From Synechococcales cyanobacterium GL140_1_metabat_312 (GTDB taxonomy: Bacteria > Cyanobacteriota > Cyanobacteriia > Leptolyngbyales > Leptolyngbyaceae), in assembly GCA_025351345.1 (NCBI GenBank), contig JANXWB010000011.1:1-64000 (forward strand): a stretch of DNA of 64,000 nt, written 5' to 3'. Below are positions 33,481 through 42,804 of the stretch, piece after piece. Numbering within the stretch: position 1 is the stretch's first letter; the number at the start of each line of letters is the position of its first letter. The position numbers and the translations under genes are program-made. The notes under the pieces were generated by a model, which was not told the DNA's origin, searched no databases, and was given only the letters and a program-made list of their open reading frames with translations.

Positions 33481-34406
33481 TTGCTACATTGCGAGAATTC
33501 CACAATATTCTGATCGCGTTTTATATTAATGTTGCAGTCCCCAAAAAAGTCGTGCCCCAAAAGTGCCTCGGTCCCGATCGCAACGGGTAATCCCGGAATT
33601 AAATTGTCGCCGATACCAATAGATTCCACATAGCCCACCTGAAACTCGACTTCTCCGCTGGGTGTTTTGGCGGGCACCGATCGAACTGGCTTAACGTGGA
33701 GTGCTTTAGACATGGACTCCGTGATCATCGTATTGCTCGCTCCCGTATCCAGCATCATTTCAAAGCTGACCGTTCCATTAAACATCACATCAATAATAGG
33801 GATATTGTTGCGATAGGACTTGATAGTTGCTTGGTATTTAGATCCAGTGGCGATCGGATTTGGGCTAGGTTTGGTTGGGACAATGGCGACTGGTTCGGGA
33901 AGGCTCGGTCGTTTACTGGATTGCATTTGAAATTCTTTGAGCTTTGCCTTCGATCGCGCTACCCCTTCTTCTAAGGTCACTAAATTCTTCAACGCTGCCG
34001 TGTGGTTTGTATCATTCTCTGGAATTTTTTGCATTAAATTCACCGCCGTTTGCCACTGAATCACTACCGCTTGCCAGTCTTCCACGGATTTTGCCTCTTG
34101 ACCCAGTTGAGTGGCGGTTTCGGCAGTAGCGATCGCGGTTTTATAGAGGGGACTGGTGGAAATTTTTGTGGATTGGATGGGCAAGGGTTGCAGAATGGGG
34201 GGCGCGATCGCTTTAGGTGGCGGCACGACTGTTTTTTGGCATCCAGTCCCGGCCATCACAACAATAAACGCTACGATCTGAAGGCGTAGAAAACAGGGAT
34301 GGACACGATTGCGACGCGTGGAATTTAGGCCGATGGGTAAAATCTGAAACGTCATGGGGATAGAGAAATATAACCAGGAATTGGATTCAAATTCGACAAT
34401 CCTCAT
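33477..34406 (-). CDS. Lipoprotein with retropepsin-like aspartic protease domain
   Basis: A 309-residue protein with a lipobox at MAGTGCQ (C56), so anchored by lipid in the periplasm or lumen. The usual short signal would start at M18 (ATG 34355), an alternative start. Residues about 85-160 are helical and resemble a TPR or coiled segment. The C-terminal part (about 190-305) is a single-domain clan AA protease: IDVMFNGTVSFEMMLDTGAS with D220 in the DTGA motif, NTMITESMSKAL, and the second strand LLGHDFFGDCNINI. These enzymes act as dimers. Substrate unknown. It faces the pentapeptide gene. Confidence 0.8.
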   Translation of the reverse strand: MRIVEFESNSWLYFSIPMTFQILPIGLNSTRRNRVHPCFLRLQIVAFIVVMAGTGCQKTVVPPPKAIAPPILQPLPIQSTKISTSPLYKTAIATAETATQLGQEAKSVEDWQAVVIQWQTAVNLMQKIPENDTNHTAALKNLVTLEEGVARSKAKLKEFQMQSSKRPSLPEPVAIVPTKPSPNPIATGSKYQATIKSYRNNIPIIDVMFNGTVSFEMMLDTGASNTMITESMSKALHVKPVRSVPAKTPSGEVEFQVGYVESIGIGDNLIPGLPVAIGTEALLGHDFFGDCNINIKRDQNIVEFSQCSN

Positions 34407-34513
34407 TTGAGTGAATCATGTCTATGCAATAATGATCCGGATTTGTTTATTTTTGATCATCCTTTTATTCAGCTCCCTCTTTTGCTCAGTCCGTTCATTG
34501 CAGGTAATCGCTA

Positions 34514-35680
34514 ATGGTCTCCCTCTCTTCCGCCCAACCTGCGCTTTTAGTGCTGGCCGATGGTACTGCCTACCCAGGATTTTCCTTTGGTGCATTGGGG
34601 ACAACGATCGGTGAGGTGGTTTTCAATACTGGAATGACAGGCTACCAAGAAGTGCTGACGGACCCAAGCTACAGCGGTCAAATGGTCACCTTTACTTACC
34701 CAGAACTTGGAAACACAGGAGTCAATGATGAGGATGAAGAGTCCGATCGGCCCCATGTCAAAGGCGTGATTGCAAGAAATATCTGTCAGCGTCCTAGCAA
34801 TTGGCGATCGTCTCAATCCCTACCCGACTATCTGACGCGCCATAATGTCGTCGGCATTTACGGCATTGATACTCGATCGCTCACCCGAAAACTTCGATCG
34901 TCCGGGGCCATGAATGGTGCCATTTCTACAGAAATTTTGGACCCAGCAGATTTAGTTCTACAGGTCCAAGCCGCTCCCAGTATGGCCGGACTTAATCTCG
35001 TTAAAGCCGTGACAACTCCGCAAACCTACGAATGGACCGAGCCGACTGAAGCGCAGTGGGAATTCAGTGACATCGCCGCGAAATCGACTGCAAAATCTCC
35101 AGAACTTGCCCCAGAATTTACCGTAGTGGCCCTCGACTTCGGCATCAAGCGTAACATTTTGAAGCGACTTGCTAGCTATGGCTGTCGTGTCATTGTTGTG
35201 CCTGCGGATACGTCCGTTGAAGAAATTTTGAGCCATAATCCTGACGGTATTTTTCTGTCTAATGGTCCCGGTGACCCGGCTGCTGTCTTGGAAGGTATTG
35301 CCACAACCCGATCGCTATTGGATTCCGGTAAGCCCATTTTTGGGATTTGTATGGGGCATCAGCTGCTGGGGTTAGCTCTGGGTGCGGAGACCTTTAAGCT
35401 AAAATTTGGCCATCGAGGTCTCAATCATCCAGCAGGCTTAACCGAAAAAATCGAAATCACCAGTCAAAATCATGGTTTTGCGATCGAGCCGGATAGTTTA
35501 GCCCTCGATCGGCTGGAAATCACCCACTTAAACCTAAACGATCGAACCGTGGCGGGCCTTAAACACAAGACTTTGCCGATATTCTCTGTGCAATATCATC
35601 CTGAAGCAAGTCCGGGTCCCCACGATGCAGATTATCTCTTTGAGCAATTTGTCGGCACATTTAGGAAAAATGGTTTATAA
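34514..35680 (+). CDS. carA: Carbamoyl-phosphate synthase small subunit CarA
   Basis: Glutaminase subunit of carbamoyl-phosphate synthase; supplies ammonia for the CarB large subunit, leading to arginine and pyrimidines. The N-terminal CarA domain ([36 protein letters not shown]) is followed by a class I amidotransferase with C279 in [11 protein letters not shown], the LSNGPGDPA loop and the HPE dyad in [13 protein letters not shown]. At 388 residues it has normal length. carB is not adjacent, as usual in cyanobacteria. Confidence 0.97.
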   Translation: MVSLSSAQPALLVLADGTAYPGFSFGALGTTIGEVVFNTGMTGYQEVLTDPSYSGQMVTFTYPELGNTGVNDEDEESDRPHVKGVIARNICQRPSNWRSSQSLPDYLTRHNVVGIYGIDTRSLTRKLRSSGAMNGAISTEILDPADLVLQVQAAPSMAGLNLVKAVTTPQTYEWTEPTEAQWEFSDIAAKSTAKSPELAPEFTVVALDFGIKRNILKRLASYGCRVIVVPADTSVEEILSHNPDGIFLSNGPGDPAAVLEGIATTRSLLDSGKPIFGICMGHQLLGLALGAETFKLKFGHRGLNHPAGLTEKIEITSQNHGFAIEPDSLALDRLEITHLNLNDRTVAGLKHKTLPIFSVQYHPEASPGPHDADYLFEQFVGTFRKNGL

Positions 35681-35736
35681 TGGCTCGTTGAATTAATAGA
35701 TATCGAGTTGTAAGACATCGAGCTAGGAGGCGCGCT

Positions 35737-36105
35737 ATTCCTGAGCAACTGACCTTGACTGTTAGCCTAAGAGGCACGCGGGACGTCAAGGATAATTACC
35801 AAATCTTTCGCCTTGCCGGATTACTGGACGCATTTTCTGAAGCAATCTTCCGTAAGGTTGTGGCCAAATGCGTTGACGATAGCTTTAAGAATGTCATTCT
35901 AGATCTCTCCCAGATTGACCTGATGGATAGTTCTGGCTTAGGGGCGATCGTTCAAATTTCTAAGAAGGTCACTTCTTCGGAAGGAGTTCTTAAGATTGTG
36001 ACGAATGCCCGTGTGACCCAAACGTTGAAGCTGGTGAAACTTGACAAAGTTTTTTCCCTTCATCCCGATTTGGTGAGCGCTGTTGAAGCTCTTAAATCGG
36101 CCTAA
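35737..36105 (+). CDS. STAS-domain anti-sigma factor antagonist-like protein, probable ATT start
   Basis: A single STAS domain (about 122 residues) of the SpoIIAA/RsbV type: NYQIFRLAGLLDAFSE, NVILDLSQIDLMDSSGLGAI with the phosphorylatable Ser in DSSG, and LKIVTNARVTQTLKLVKLD. It probably works in partner-switching with an anti-sigma kinase. A textbook AGGAGG at 35725-35730 sits six bases before ATT (35737), which would give the N-terminus PEQLTLTVSLRG after Met. The next standard start is TTG at 35755, 24 bases after the ribosome site. No ATG, GTG or TTG fits between. Confidence 0.8.
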   Translation: MPEQLTLTVSLRGTRDVKDNYQIFRLAGLLDAFSEAIFRKVVAKCVDDSFKNVILDLSQIDLMDSSGLGAIVQISKKVTSSEGVLKIVTNARVTQTLKLVKLDKVFSLHPDLVSAVEALKSA

Positions 36106-36262
36106 TGCTTTCTCTTTGGGGACTGCCATTAATCTGCTAATTTAACCATCTGACGTAAATCGTTGTATTTATGCTTGATTTCGTGCTACTCAGATTAATC
36201 AGGCAAGGTACTTCTTGGGACTTGTCTAGAGGATTCTGGGTAGTTTTTTGTGACTGTACTTT

Positions 36263-36685
36263 GTGATTAATTCTGTTTCCAGCCTATCGGCTTCCCTGCA
36301 ACCGTCTCTATCATTAGCCGACGTTCAGCGCATTTCTCCTAGTGCACTGGCGTATTTGGGTGATGCCGTCTATGAGATGTACGTGCGACAGTTGTTTATC
36401 TTTCCGCCTCAACGAATCCAGTCTTATCATCAACAGGTGGTATCTTGGGTTCGGGCGGAGTCTCAGGCCAAAACCCTCGATCGGTTATTAGTCCATTTAA
36501 GCGAGTCTGAGTTGGCTATTGTAAAACGTGGTCGCAATTCGTCTCCCCAACGGTTAAAACGGGTTGATCCCGAGATCTATCAAAAAGCAACTGCTTTAGA
36601 AACTCTTGTGGGTTACTTACATTTGACTGATGGCGCTCGGTTAATGATGCTTTTTCAGACTATTGCGAAAGATTTAGAGCCTTAA
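36263..36685 (+). CDS. mrnC: Mini-ribonuclease III
   Basis: RNase III-like enzyme without a dsRNA-binding domain that matures 23S rRNA and intron-derived RNAs. The 140-residue protein has the single catalytic segment SALAYLGDAVYEMYVRQ near residue 26-42, then QAKTLDRLLVHL, KRGRNS and ATALETLVGYLHLTDG, the second acidic motif. The start is a GTG at 36263. Stands alone upstream of rlmB. Confidence 0.93.
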   Translation: MINSVSSLSASLQPSLSLADVQRISPSALAYLGDAVYEMYVRQLFIFPPQRIQSYHQQVVSWVRAESQAKTLDRLLVHLSESELAIVKRGRNSSPQRLKRVDPEIYQKATALETLVGYLHLTDGARLMMLFQTIAKDLEP

Positions 36686-37001
36686 TAAGATTTAAAAGTT
36701 GATCGATCGACTTTACATCTATGGACTTTAACGTCTTCTAAACATTTGCTATTGTCCTCAATCTCCTAAATCTTGATTAGTTGAAATTTGTCCCCTAAGG
36801 GTTTAGTGTGATAGACCGCGTTCATACACAATTGATGAATGGCGTTGTCCTAAAATTTTGTCATGATCACGGCCTAGGGTTTACGACCCATGAGTTCTGA
36901 CGCACGAGATCTCAAGGGTTTACAACTTGCTTTTAGGCCGATTTTGAAATTGTTTTTTGTTTTGTTCTCTTCAGTTTCCCTGTTGGTAGGGTGGTTTCCA
37001 T
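36686..37001. other. Intergenic region upstream of the Gly-rich rlmB
   Basis: About 315 bases with no gene. A near-perfect 20-base palindrome, AAAGTTGATC then GATCGACTTT, lies at 36694-36713 just after mrnC. The last 100 bases are T-rich and probably hold the rlmB promoter. Confidence 0.4.
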
Positions 37002-38906
37002 ATGGCATACGACAAGCGCAGTTCTAACGATAAACCCCGTCGCAAGCCAGCAGGTAGCTCCTCCGGCAGCAGTGGTGGTGGTGGCGGATATCAAGGTAGT
37101 GGCGGCGGCGGTTATAAAGGTCGATCCGATAGCGGCGGTGGATATCAAGGTGGTGGTGGCTACAAACGTCGCGATGAAGGTACTAGCGGCGGTGGATATC
37201 AAGGCGATAGTCCTCGTCGTGAAAGCGGTGGTAGTGGCGGTTATCAAGGCGACAGCCCTCGTCGTGAAGGCGGTGGTAGTGGCAGTTATCAAGGCCGATC
37301 ATCGGAAGGTGGCGGTGGATATCAAGGCAGCAATCCACGACGTGAAGGCGGTGGCGGGTATCAAGGCAGCAATCCACGACGTGAAAGCGGTGGTGGCGGC
37401 GGTTATCAAGGCCGATCATCGGAAGGTGGTGGCGGTTATCAAGGCAGTAATCCACGACGTGAAGGCGGTGGTGGTGGCGGTTATCAAGGCCGATCGGAAG
37501 GTGGTGGTTATAAAGGAAAATCAGAAGGTGGTGGCTATCAAGGTCGCTCGGAAGGCGGTGGTTATCAAGGCAGCAATCCACGACGTGAAGGCGGTGGTAG
37601 TTATCAAGGTAGTAATCCACGACGTGAAGGCGGCGGCTATCAAGGTCGCTCGGAAGGTGGCGGTGGCTATCAAGGTAGTAATCCACGACGTGAAGGCGGC
37701 GGTGGATATAAAGGCGGTGGCGGTGGCTACAAAGGTCGCTCGGAAGGAGGTGGCAGTGGGTATAACCGTGATGAATCTCGATCGGATTCCGGTGGACGGC
37801 CATCGTTCGACCGCAAACCACCCGCTCGGCGCGACGATCGGGAGAATTCGTTTAACCGTGATATTTCCCCCAACCGTGAATTCAGCGAAAGTCGTGGCGA
37901 TCGGGATAACCGAGGCGGCTACAACAAATCTGAAGGCGGCCATAACAAATTTGAAGGCAGAAGTAAGTTTGGTGGTGGAGACGATGGCCAAGGCCGTGCG
38001 TTTACCGACGAAGAAAAAATCGATCGCTATGAAAGCAGTCGCCTAGAGGCATTCAGTGTCGCATCTCCTGAAACAGAAAATGCACAGACTGAACAGGACG
38101 ACATGATTTACGGTCGTCACTCAGTTCAAGCCGCCCTCGAAACTGGTCGTACCCTCAACCGAGTCTGGGTCACAGCCCGTCTGCGCTACGATAATCGTTT
38201 CCACACCTTACTTAATGATGCCAAATCCCAAGGCACCGTCATTGATGAAGTAGAACCTAAGCGTTTGAGCCAGATCACTCAATTCGCCAACCACCAAGGG
38301 ATTGCAGCCCAAGTCTCGCCCCATGAATATAAAGATCTGACGGAACTAATCACAGCAGCTAAGGAAAAAACAACTCAGCCCGTCATTGTCGTTGCAGACG
38401 GAATCACCGATCCCCATAATTTGGGTGCGATCGTCCGAACTGCCGAAGCCATGGGTGCCCAAGGATTAGTCATTCCTCAGCGTAGAGCTGTGGGCGTGAC
38501 TTCCACGGTGCGTAAAGTTGCAGCAGGTGCCCTCGAATCATTAGCGATCGCCCGCGTTGTGAATCTTGCCCGTGCCCTTGAAGAACTCAAGGAAGCTGGA
38601 TTCTGGATTTATGGAACTTCTGGTGAAGCCTCAGCTCAGAGCATCCAAACCGTTGATTTTGCCAAAGCAACCGTCATCGTTATTGGTAGTGAAGGCGACG
38701 GATTGAGCTTAGTCACTCAGAAAGCCTGTGACCTCTTAGTCTCAATTCCATTATCGGGATCAACCCCGAGCTTGAATGCGTCTGTCGCAGCAGGTATGGC
38801 CTTATATGAAGTTTATCGTCAAAGAGTGAGTACAACCCTTGATCCCTGGAAATTAAAGGCATCTGCCATTGAAAATCCGGTGGGGAGCGAGTATAAAGAG
38901 GATTAG
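37002..38906 (+). CDS. rlmB: TrmH-family 23S rRNA 2'-O-methyltransferase RlmB with long Gly-rich repeat extension
   Basis: Methylates the ribose of a 23S rRNA guanosine (G2251 in E. coli numbering). The enzyme part begins at M368 ([13 protein letters not shown]) with the L30e-like substrate domain, then the knotted SPOUT domain: [27 protein letters not shown] and [20 protein letters not shown]. In front lies an extension of 367 residues, most of it about 20 units of GGYQG or GGYKG alternating with [15 protein letters not shown] and similar. It is Gly-, Arg-, Ser- and Tyr-rich, disordered and probably RNA-binding. DNA in this part is highly repetitive. Confidence 0.93.
   Translation: MAYDKRSSNDKPRRKPAGSSSGSSGGGGGYQGSGGGGYKGRSDSGGGYQGGGGYKRRDEGTSGGGYQGDSPRRESGGSGGYQGDSPRREGGGSGSYQGRSSEGGGGYQGSNPRREGGGGYQGSNPRRESGGGGGYQGRSSEGGGGYQGSNPRREGGGGGGYQGRSEGGGYKGKSEGGGYQGRSEGGGYQGSNPRREGGGSYQGSNPRREGGGYQGRSEGGGGYQGSNPRREGGGGYKGGGGGYKGRSEGGGSGYNRDESRSDSGGRPSFDRKPPARRDDRENSFNRDISPNREFSESRGDRDNRGGYNKSEGGHNKFEGRSKFGGGDDGQGRAFTDEEKIDRYESSRLEAFSVASPETENAQTEQDDMIYGRHSVQAALETGRTLNRVWVTARLRYDNRFHTLLNDAKSQGTVIDEVEPKRLSQITQFANHQGIAAQVSPHEYKDLTELITAAKEKTTQPVIVVADGITDPHNLGAIVRTAEAMGAQGLVIPQRRAVGVTSTVRKVAAGALESLAIARVVNLARALEELKEAGFWIYGTSGEASAQSIQTVDFAKATVIVIGSEGDGLSLVTQKACDLLVSIPLSGSTPSLNASVAAGMALYEVYRQRVSTTLDPWKLKASAIENPVGSEYKED
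37069..37770 (+). repeat. Coding tandem repeats ([11 protein letters not shown] units)
   Basis: Degenerate tandem repeats of about 27-45 bases built on GGTGGTTATCAAGG-like and AGCAATCCACGACGTGAAG-like modules. Six near-identical copies encode GSNPRRE. The identity at DNA level suggests recent expansion by slippage or unequal recombination. Confidence 0.85.
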
Positions 38907-38927
38907 CTTTTTGAAAAACTAACCCAT

Positions 38928-39155
38928 ATGAAAGAACTAATACTGAGCGCTATGGCGCAAGTTGGAATGGCGTGGTGGGTTGAGGTGAAAACCGAATTAC
39001 CTACCTGCACTTACTACTTTGGTCCGTTTTCGTCCTCTAGTGATGCCGTTGGACATCAGCCCGGTTATCTCGACGATCTTCGTCAGGAAGGGGCACAGAA
39101 CATCCATGTAGAAGTTAAACGCTGTAGGCCCACCAATCTTACGATTAGCGATTAA
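38928..39155 (+). CDS. DUF1816 domain protein
   Basis: A 75-residue protein of the cyanobacterial DUF1816 family: GMAWWVEVKTELPTCTYYFG, PFSSSSDAVGHQPGYLDDL, and GAQNIHVEVKRCRP. The family resembles the CpcD-like small phycobilisome linker fold, but a linker role is unproved for these stand-alone forms. It lies 21 bases after rlmB on the same strand and is followed by a terminator, so it is probably the second gene of that transcript. Confidence 0.85.
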   Translation: MKELILSAMAQVGMAWWVEVKTELPTCTYYFGPFSSSSDAVGHQPGYLDDLRQEGAQNIHVEVKRCRPTNLTISD

Positions 39156-39209
39156 ATTCGACGATCGACTTTTGGCTCAGTTTAGTTCTATCTAGATTTA
39201 GATAAAATA

Positions 39210-39243
39210 CCTCTGAATTCATTTTAGTTCGGAGGCATTTTTC
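39210..39243. terminator. Rho-independent terminator after DUF1816 gene
   Basis: CCTCTGAA pairs with TTCGGAGG (one G-T pair) and the hairpin is followed by CATTTTT. It also sits next to the end of the convergent hydrolase gene. Confidence 0.75.
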
Positions 39244-39252
39244 AGCGTTTTA

Positions 39253-40101
39253 TTAGTCGTGCGGCGTTTGTTGAGATGCCGATCGAAGCATTTCGGGATG
39301 CGCCGCCAGCCATTGTTGAATACGTTCTAATAATTCTTCAGGACATTCCCAGGGAATTAAATGCGCCGCCTTGAAGGTTGCCCATTCGCACCCGACGATT
39401 GCTTTCGCCGTCTCAAGACTAGCCGAGGGCGCAATATGCCGATCGAATTCCCCAATCAACATCAGTGCTGGGCAGCTTAGTTCTGGCAAATCCGGCACTC
39501 GGTTGTATCCTGACTTAATCGCCTGATTCAACGCTTGATCTGCCTGACGTGACGTCTTGAAATAGGCATACACCGCTTCTCGGGCCAGATAGTGATAAAC
39601 AGCAGGTGTTTGCTGTCGGACTAGATGGCGAAATAACGATCGCGACCCTAACTGGTCAATATTCCATTGCCAACCGGGACGCAAAATATTCAAGATCCCG
39701 GCCAATCCAGTGAAAAGATTGTCAGCTAACGAAATTTTTGGATGGTTCCCCCAAGGTCTCGCTGCTGTCGCCACCAAGATTAACCCGCTAACCCGATTGG
39801 GATATCGCAACGCTAACTCCATCGCAAAAATTCCACCCAGCGACCACCCCAGCACTATAGTCCGGTCGATTTTTAGCTGATCCAGCAGATGAATCAAGTC
39901 GTCAATGTGTTGCGTAATTTCAAAGCTTTCCTTAGTTTGACTTTTTCCATAGCCCCGTAGGTCCGGTGAAATCACCCGAAACCTATGGTTCAGCCGCGCC
40001 GCAAAAATGCCCATACTGCGTGCCGAACCCGGATGACCATGGAGACAAAGCAACGGAAAACCAGTTCCCGAGTCTTCGGTGTATAAAGAAAATTGAGTCA
40101 T
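39253..40101 (-). CDS. Alpha/beta hydrolase
   Basis: Alpha/beta-hydrolase fold enzyme of 282 residues. HGHPGS forms the oxyanion loop, VLGWSLGGIFAMELAL contains the nucleophile serine (G-W-S-L-G), the acid is in LIGEFDRHIAPS and the His in KAAHLIPWECPE. The ATG at 40101 (MTQFSLYTEDSG) is preferred over an upstream TTG. No signal peptide. The substrate cannot be predicted; esterase or C-C hydrolase-like. Confidence 0.88.
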   Translation of the reverse strand: MTQFSLYTEDSGTGFPLLCLHGHPGSARSMGIFAARLNHRFRVISPDLRGYGKSQTKESFEITQHIDDLIHLLDQLKIDRTIVLGWSLGGIFAMELALRYPNRVSGLILVATAARPWGNHPKISLADNLFTGLAGILNILRPGWQWNIDQLGSRSLFRHLVRQQTPAVYHYLAREAVYAYFKTSRQADQALNQAIKSGYNRVPDLPELSCPALMLIGEFDRHIAPSASLETAKAIVGCEWATFKAAHLIPWECPEELLERIQQWLAAHPEMLRSASQQTPHD

Positions 40102-40170
40102 AAGCTTCAAATTGCCGATCGTGCCCGAGGTTAATGCAGTTGTCTGAATCGTTTATGATAGACATTACCA

Positions 40171-40683
40171 ATGAACCAGATTTTAGCCATGCCTGACGAA
40201 AAAGAGCCAATTATCGCGGAACAAGTTGAATCAATAAGCAATGAAAAAGCAGCGAAGGCCCCTGACGCTGAAAAGCCTCCAGCAAAAAAAGAAAAGCCCC
40301 CTGCGATCGAAGCTAAGCCCTTTCAAGCCTTCATCAATGAGCATTACTTACCGGGACTCAAAGCCGCATTTGATGGTGCTGGCATTGATCCCGTTGACCT
40401 TCAATTTGTGAAGCAAAAAGTGGAAGTTGTGGGCTATGGTGATGCACCAGAATGCTGGCAAATCCAAGGGAAATGGGATACCGCTGCCGAAAAGCGCCAA
40501 TTCAACCTATATTTCTACACTGAAGACATTCAAGGTCAACGTGGTTTCTCTGTCACTAACACCGCATCCCAAGCCAGCACACTTGAATCGTTCCGGATTG
40601 ATGAACGCAAAGTCACGCTCGACTTATTGCTTCTCGGTGTAACGCAGCGATTAAATGGTCAAAAATGGTTTACGCGTAACTAG
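40171..40683 (+). CDS. DUF2996 family protein
   Basis: A 170-residue protein (ATG at 40189 is a possible second start). The first 50 residues are charged, Lys/Glu/Pro-rich (EKPPAKKEKPPAIEAKP) and likely disordered. The rest is the DUF2996 domain: FQAFINEHYLPGLKAAFDGA, CWQIQGKWDTAAEKRQFNLY, ESFRIDERKVTLDLLLLGV and the end RLNGQKWF. Found across cyanobacteria and plastids; function not known to me. Divergent from the hydrolase gene. Confidence 0.85.
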   Translation: MNQILAMPDEKEPIIAEQVESISNEKAAKAPDAEKPPAKKEKPPAIEAKPFQAFINEHYLPGLKAAFDGAGIDPVDLQFVKQKVEVVGYGDAPECWQIQGKWDTAAEKRQFNLYFYTEDIQGQRGFSVTNTASQASTLESFRIDERKVTLDLLLLGVTQRLNGQKWFTRN

Positions 40684-40948
40684 CACTAACGCCTACAGGT
40701 AAGATCAAGGACGTTACGAAGGCTTAAGGGTTGATGTAGGAAATTGAGCTAATGTAACAAAACATCAACATCCTCAGTTTTCCGATCGGATCCCTCTAGT
40801 GCCTTTGGTACACTGATGAAATATGTTCAAGAAAAGCTTGCATGAACTTAGAGTTTTAGAACTCAGGGTTTTAGGCCCAGGTCGTCAATCTTAATTCAAG
40901 AATAATCAAAAATCCACGTCAACCCGCCAAGAGCGCGCGATCGCACCC

Positions 40949-42025
40949 ATGGTAGATTCTCTTAAAAAACCTGCATTACAAGAGTTGCGTCCTGGTACGC
41001 TAGCTCCGTCCAAAGAAACCATCCTCACCCCACGCTTCTACACCACTGACTTTGAAGAGATGGCGAAGATGGACATGTCGGTCAACGAAGAAGAGTTGTC
41101 CGCCTTGATGGAAGAGTTTCGCGCCGATTACAACCGTCATCACTTTGTCCGCAACGAATTATTCGATCGCTCCTTCGATCACATCAGCGGCGAAGCACGT
41201 AAGTTATTCATTGAGTTTTTAGAGCGTTCCTGTACTGCCGAGTTCTCCGGATTTTTACTGTACAAAGAACTCTCCCGCAAACTGAAAGAGCGGAATCCCC
41301 TCTTGGCGGAAGGTTTTGCTCTCATGTCTCGTGATGAAGCCCGTCATGCTGGGTTTCTGAACAAAGCGATGTCCGACTTCAATATGTCTTTGGATTTGGG
41401 CTTCTTGACTAAAAGTCGGAAGTACACCTTCTTCAAGCCGAAGTTTATTTTCTACGCGACCTACATCTCGGAAAAAATTGGCTACTGGCGCTACATCACC
41501 ATTTATCGTCATCTAGAGCAGCATCCTGAGAATCAGCTCTACCCGATTTTTAATTTCTTTGAAAACTGGTGCCAAGATGAAAATCGTCATGGCGACTTCT
41601 TCGATGCCGTGATGCGTGCCCAGCCTTACACCCTGACGGGCTTGAAATCTCGGCTTTGGTGTCGTTTCTTCTTGCTTTCGGTGTTTGTCACCATGTACCT
41701 GAACGATATGCAGCGTACAGGCTTCTACGAAATGTTGGGATTCACCACTCGTGATTTTGAGCGCGAGGTAATCAACAAAACCAATCGATCGGCTGGAAAA
41801 GTTTTCCCCGTTATTATTGACGTGGATCACCCCCGATTCTATCCAAGTCTTGAGACCTGTGTGAGCAACAATGAAAAGCTCGCAACGATCGGTGCATCTA
41901 GTGCCCCAGCACCGCTTAAGTTCTTGAAAAAACTCCCTTACTACGCTAGCACCGTGACTCAGCTTCTGAAGCTATATTTCATTAAGCCGATCGACATGGA
42001 AAAAATTCATGGAACGGTTCTCTAG
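40949..42025 (+). CDS. acsF: Magnesium-protoporphyrin IX monomethyl ester oxidative cyclase AcsF
   Basis: Oxygen-dependent diiron enzyme forming the isocyclic E ring of chlorophyll (Mg-protoporphyrin monomethyl ester to protochlorophyllide). The 358-residue protein is highly typical: [19 protein letters not shown], diiron motifs in [28 protein letters not shown] and [13 protein letters not shown], and a C-terminus ending [11 protein letters not shown]. It acts on the thylakoid or envelope membrane with Ycf54. Monocistronic with a terminator after it. Confidence 0.98.
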   Translation: MVDSLKKPALQELRPGTLAPSKETILTPRFYTTDFEEMAKMDMSVNEEELSALMEEFRADYNRHHFVRNELFDRSFDHISGEARKLFIEFLERSCTAEFSGFLLYKELSRKLKERNPLLAEGFALMSRDEARHAGFLNKAMSDFNMSLDLGFLTKSRKYTFFKPKFIFYATYISEKIGYWRYITIYRHLEQHPENQLYPIFNFFENWCQDENRHGDFFDAVMRAQPYTLTGLKSRLWCRFFLLSVFVTMYLNDMQRTGFYEMLGFTTRDFEREVINKTNRSAGKVFPVIIDVDHPRFYPSLETCVSNNEKLATIGASSAPAPLKFLKKLPYYASTVTQLLKLYFIKPIDMEKIHGTVL

Positions 42026-42036
42026 ACCATAATCTC

Positions 42037-42069
42037 AATCCTTGGTGCAATGTTGAATAGCCAAGGATT
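42037..42069 (+). repeat. Perfect inverted repeat after acsF
   Basis: AATCCTTGG at 42037-42045 is an exact inverted match of CCAAGGATT at 42061-42069. No T run follows; it may protect the 3' end of the acsF mRNA. Confidence 0.5.
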
Positions 42070-42103
42070 GAAATTATTCCCATAAAAATTGATACGATGA
42101 CAA

Positions 42104-42129
42104 GGCTTCACTACGGTGGAGTCTTTTTT
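42104..42129 (+). terminator. Rho-independent terminator downstream of acsF
   Basis: GGCTTCAC and GTGGAGTC form an eight-pair stem (two G-T pairs) with loop TACG, followed by TTTTTT. Confidence 0.8.
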
Positions 42130-42193
42130 ATATGACTTAATGTGCTTTGTGACTATCTTCAATGATGATTCTCTATGACTGTGCTGATTGACT

Positions 42194-42778
42194 ATGCCCA
42201 TCGATATTCCTCCTCAAATTCACAATAGCCCAACGCTACAAAAATGGCTCAACCAAGCACCCGACATTCGCCAAGAAATTGCTAATGATCCAAGTTTTCG
42301 GACCCGCCTTCAGATTGGTTATTCACGATTCACCGACGCTAATACGAATGCCGTGACGATCGGCCTTGAAGATTTACGTCTTGGCCCAACTCCCGTCACA
42401 GTTAGCTCCCATTTCAGCAGCGGTGGCGCTATTACTAGCTTGGGGGTTGATGCCCAAACCTATCTATTGCCCTTAGGTGGGTATATCAATATTGCCCCCG
42501 TGGTGGGATGGCGATCGCTTTCCACTGCCAATATCCAGAACCAAGGATTAAATGTCGGCGCAAAACTGATGCTAATCCCGTCTCGTGGTGGTGGGGCAGA
42601 TGTCGCACTTCAGCAAACTTGGATCAATGTGGGAAGCGATCGGGAAGTTGGCATTGGTAAGGTATACGTTGGCTATGCCGTAGCGCCACAACTTCGTCTA
42701 GCCACTACAATAGAGCGTTGGCAAGGCCGAGCTATCTCTGAAACCCGCAGTAGCCTTTTATTAGAATGGATGCCTTAG
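42194..42778 (+). CDS. Conserved hypothetical protein, beta-rich
   Basis: A 194-residue protein from the ATG at 42194. The N-terminal 45 residues are helical (PTLQKWLNQAPDIRQEIAND). The rest is made of alternating hydrophobic/polar strands (VTIGLEDLRLGPTPVTVSSH, YLLPLGGYINIAPVVGWRSL, EVGIGKVYVGYAVAPQLRL), typical of a small beta barrel or outer-membrane-like fold, but there is no signal peptide. I recognise a cyanobacterial hypothetical type but no function. It faces the kinase gene, 26 bases from its end. Confidence 0.7.
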   Translation: MPIDIPPQIHNSPTLQKWLNQAPDIRQEIANDPSFRTRLQIGYSRFTDANTNAVTIGLEDLRLGPTPVTVSSHFSSGGAITSLGVDAQTYLLPLGGYINIAPVVGWRSLSTANIQNQGLNVGAKLMLIPSRGGGADVALQQTWINVGSDREVGIGKVYVGYAVAPQLRLATTIERWQGRAISETRSSLLLEWMP

Positions 42779-42804
42779 CTGAGTCAAAATTCAAATTCAA
42801 ATCA

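Noticed and set aside
37069-37770. Possible CRISPR-like array because of regularly repeated DNA
   Set aside because: Units are in frame, encode a coherent Gly-rich peptide, and spacers are not unique.
36991-38046. Long frames overlapping the rlmB repeats, on both strands
   Set aside because: The repetitive GGT/GGC-rich DNA is open in several frames; only the frame of the RlmB domain continues into a known protein.
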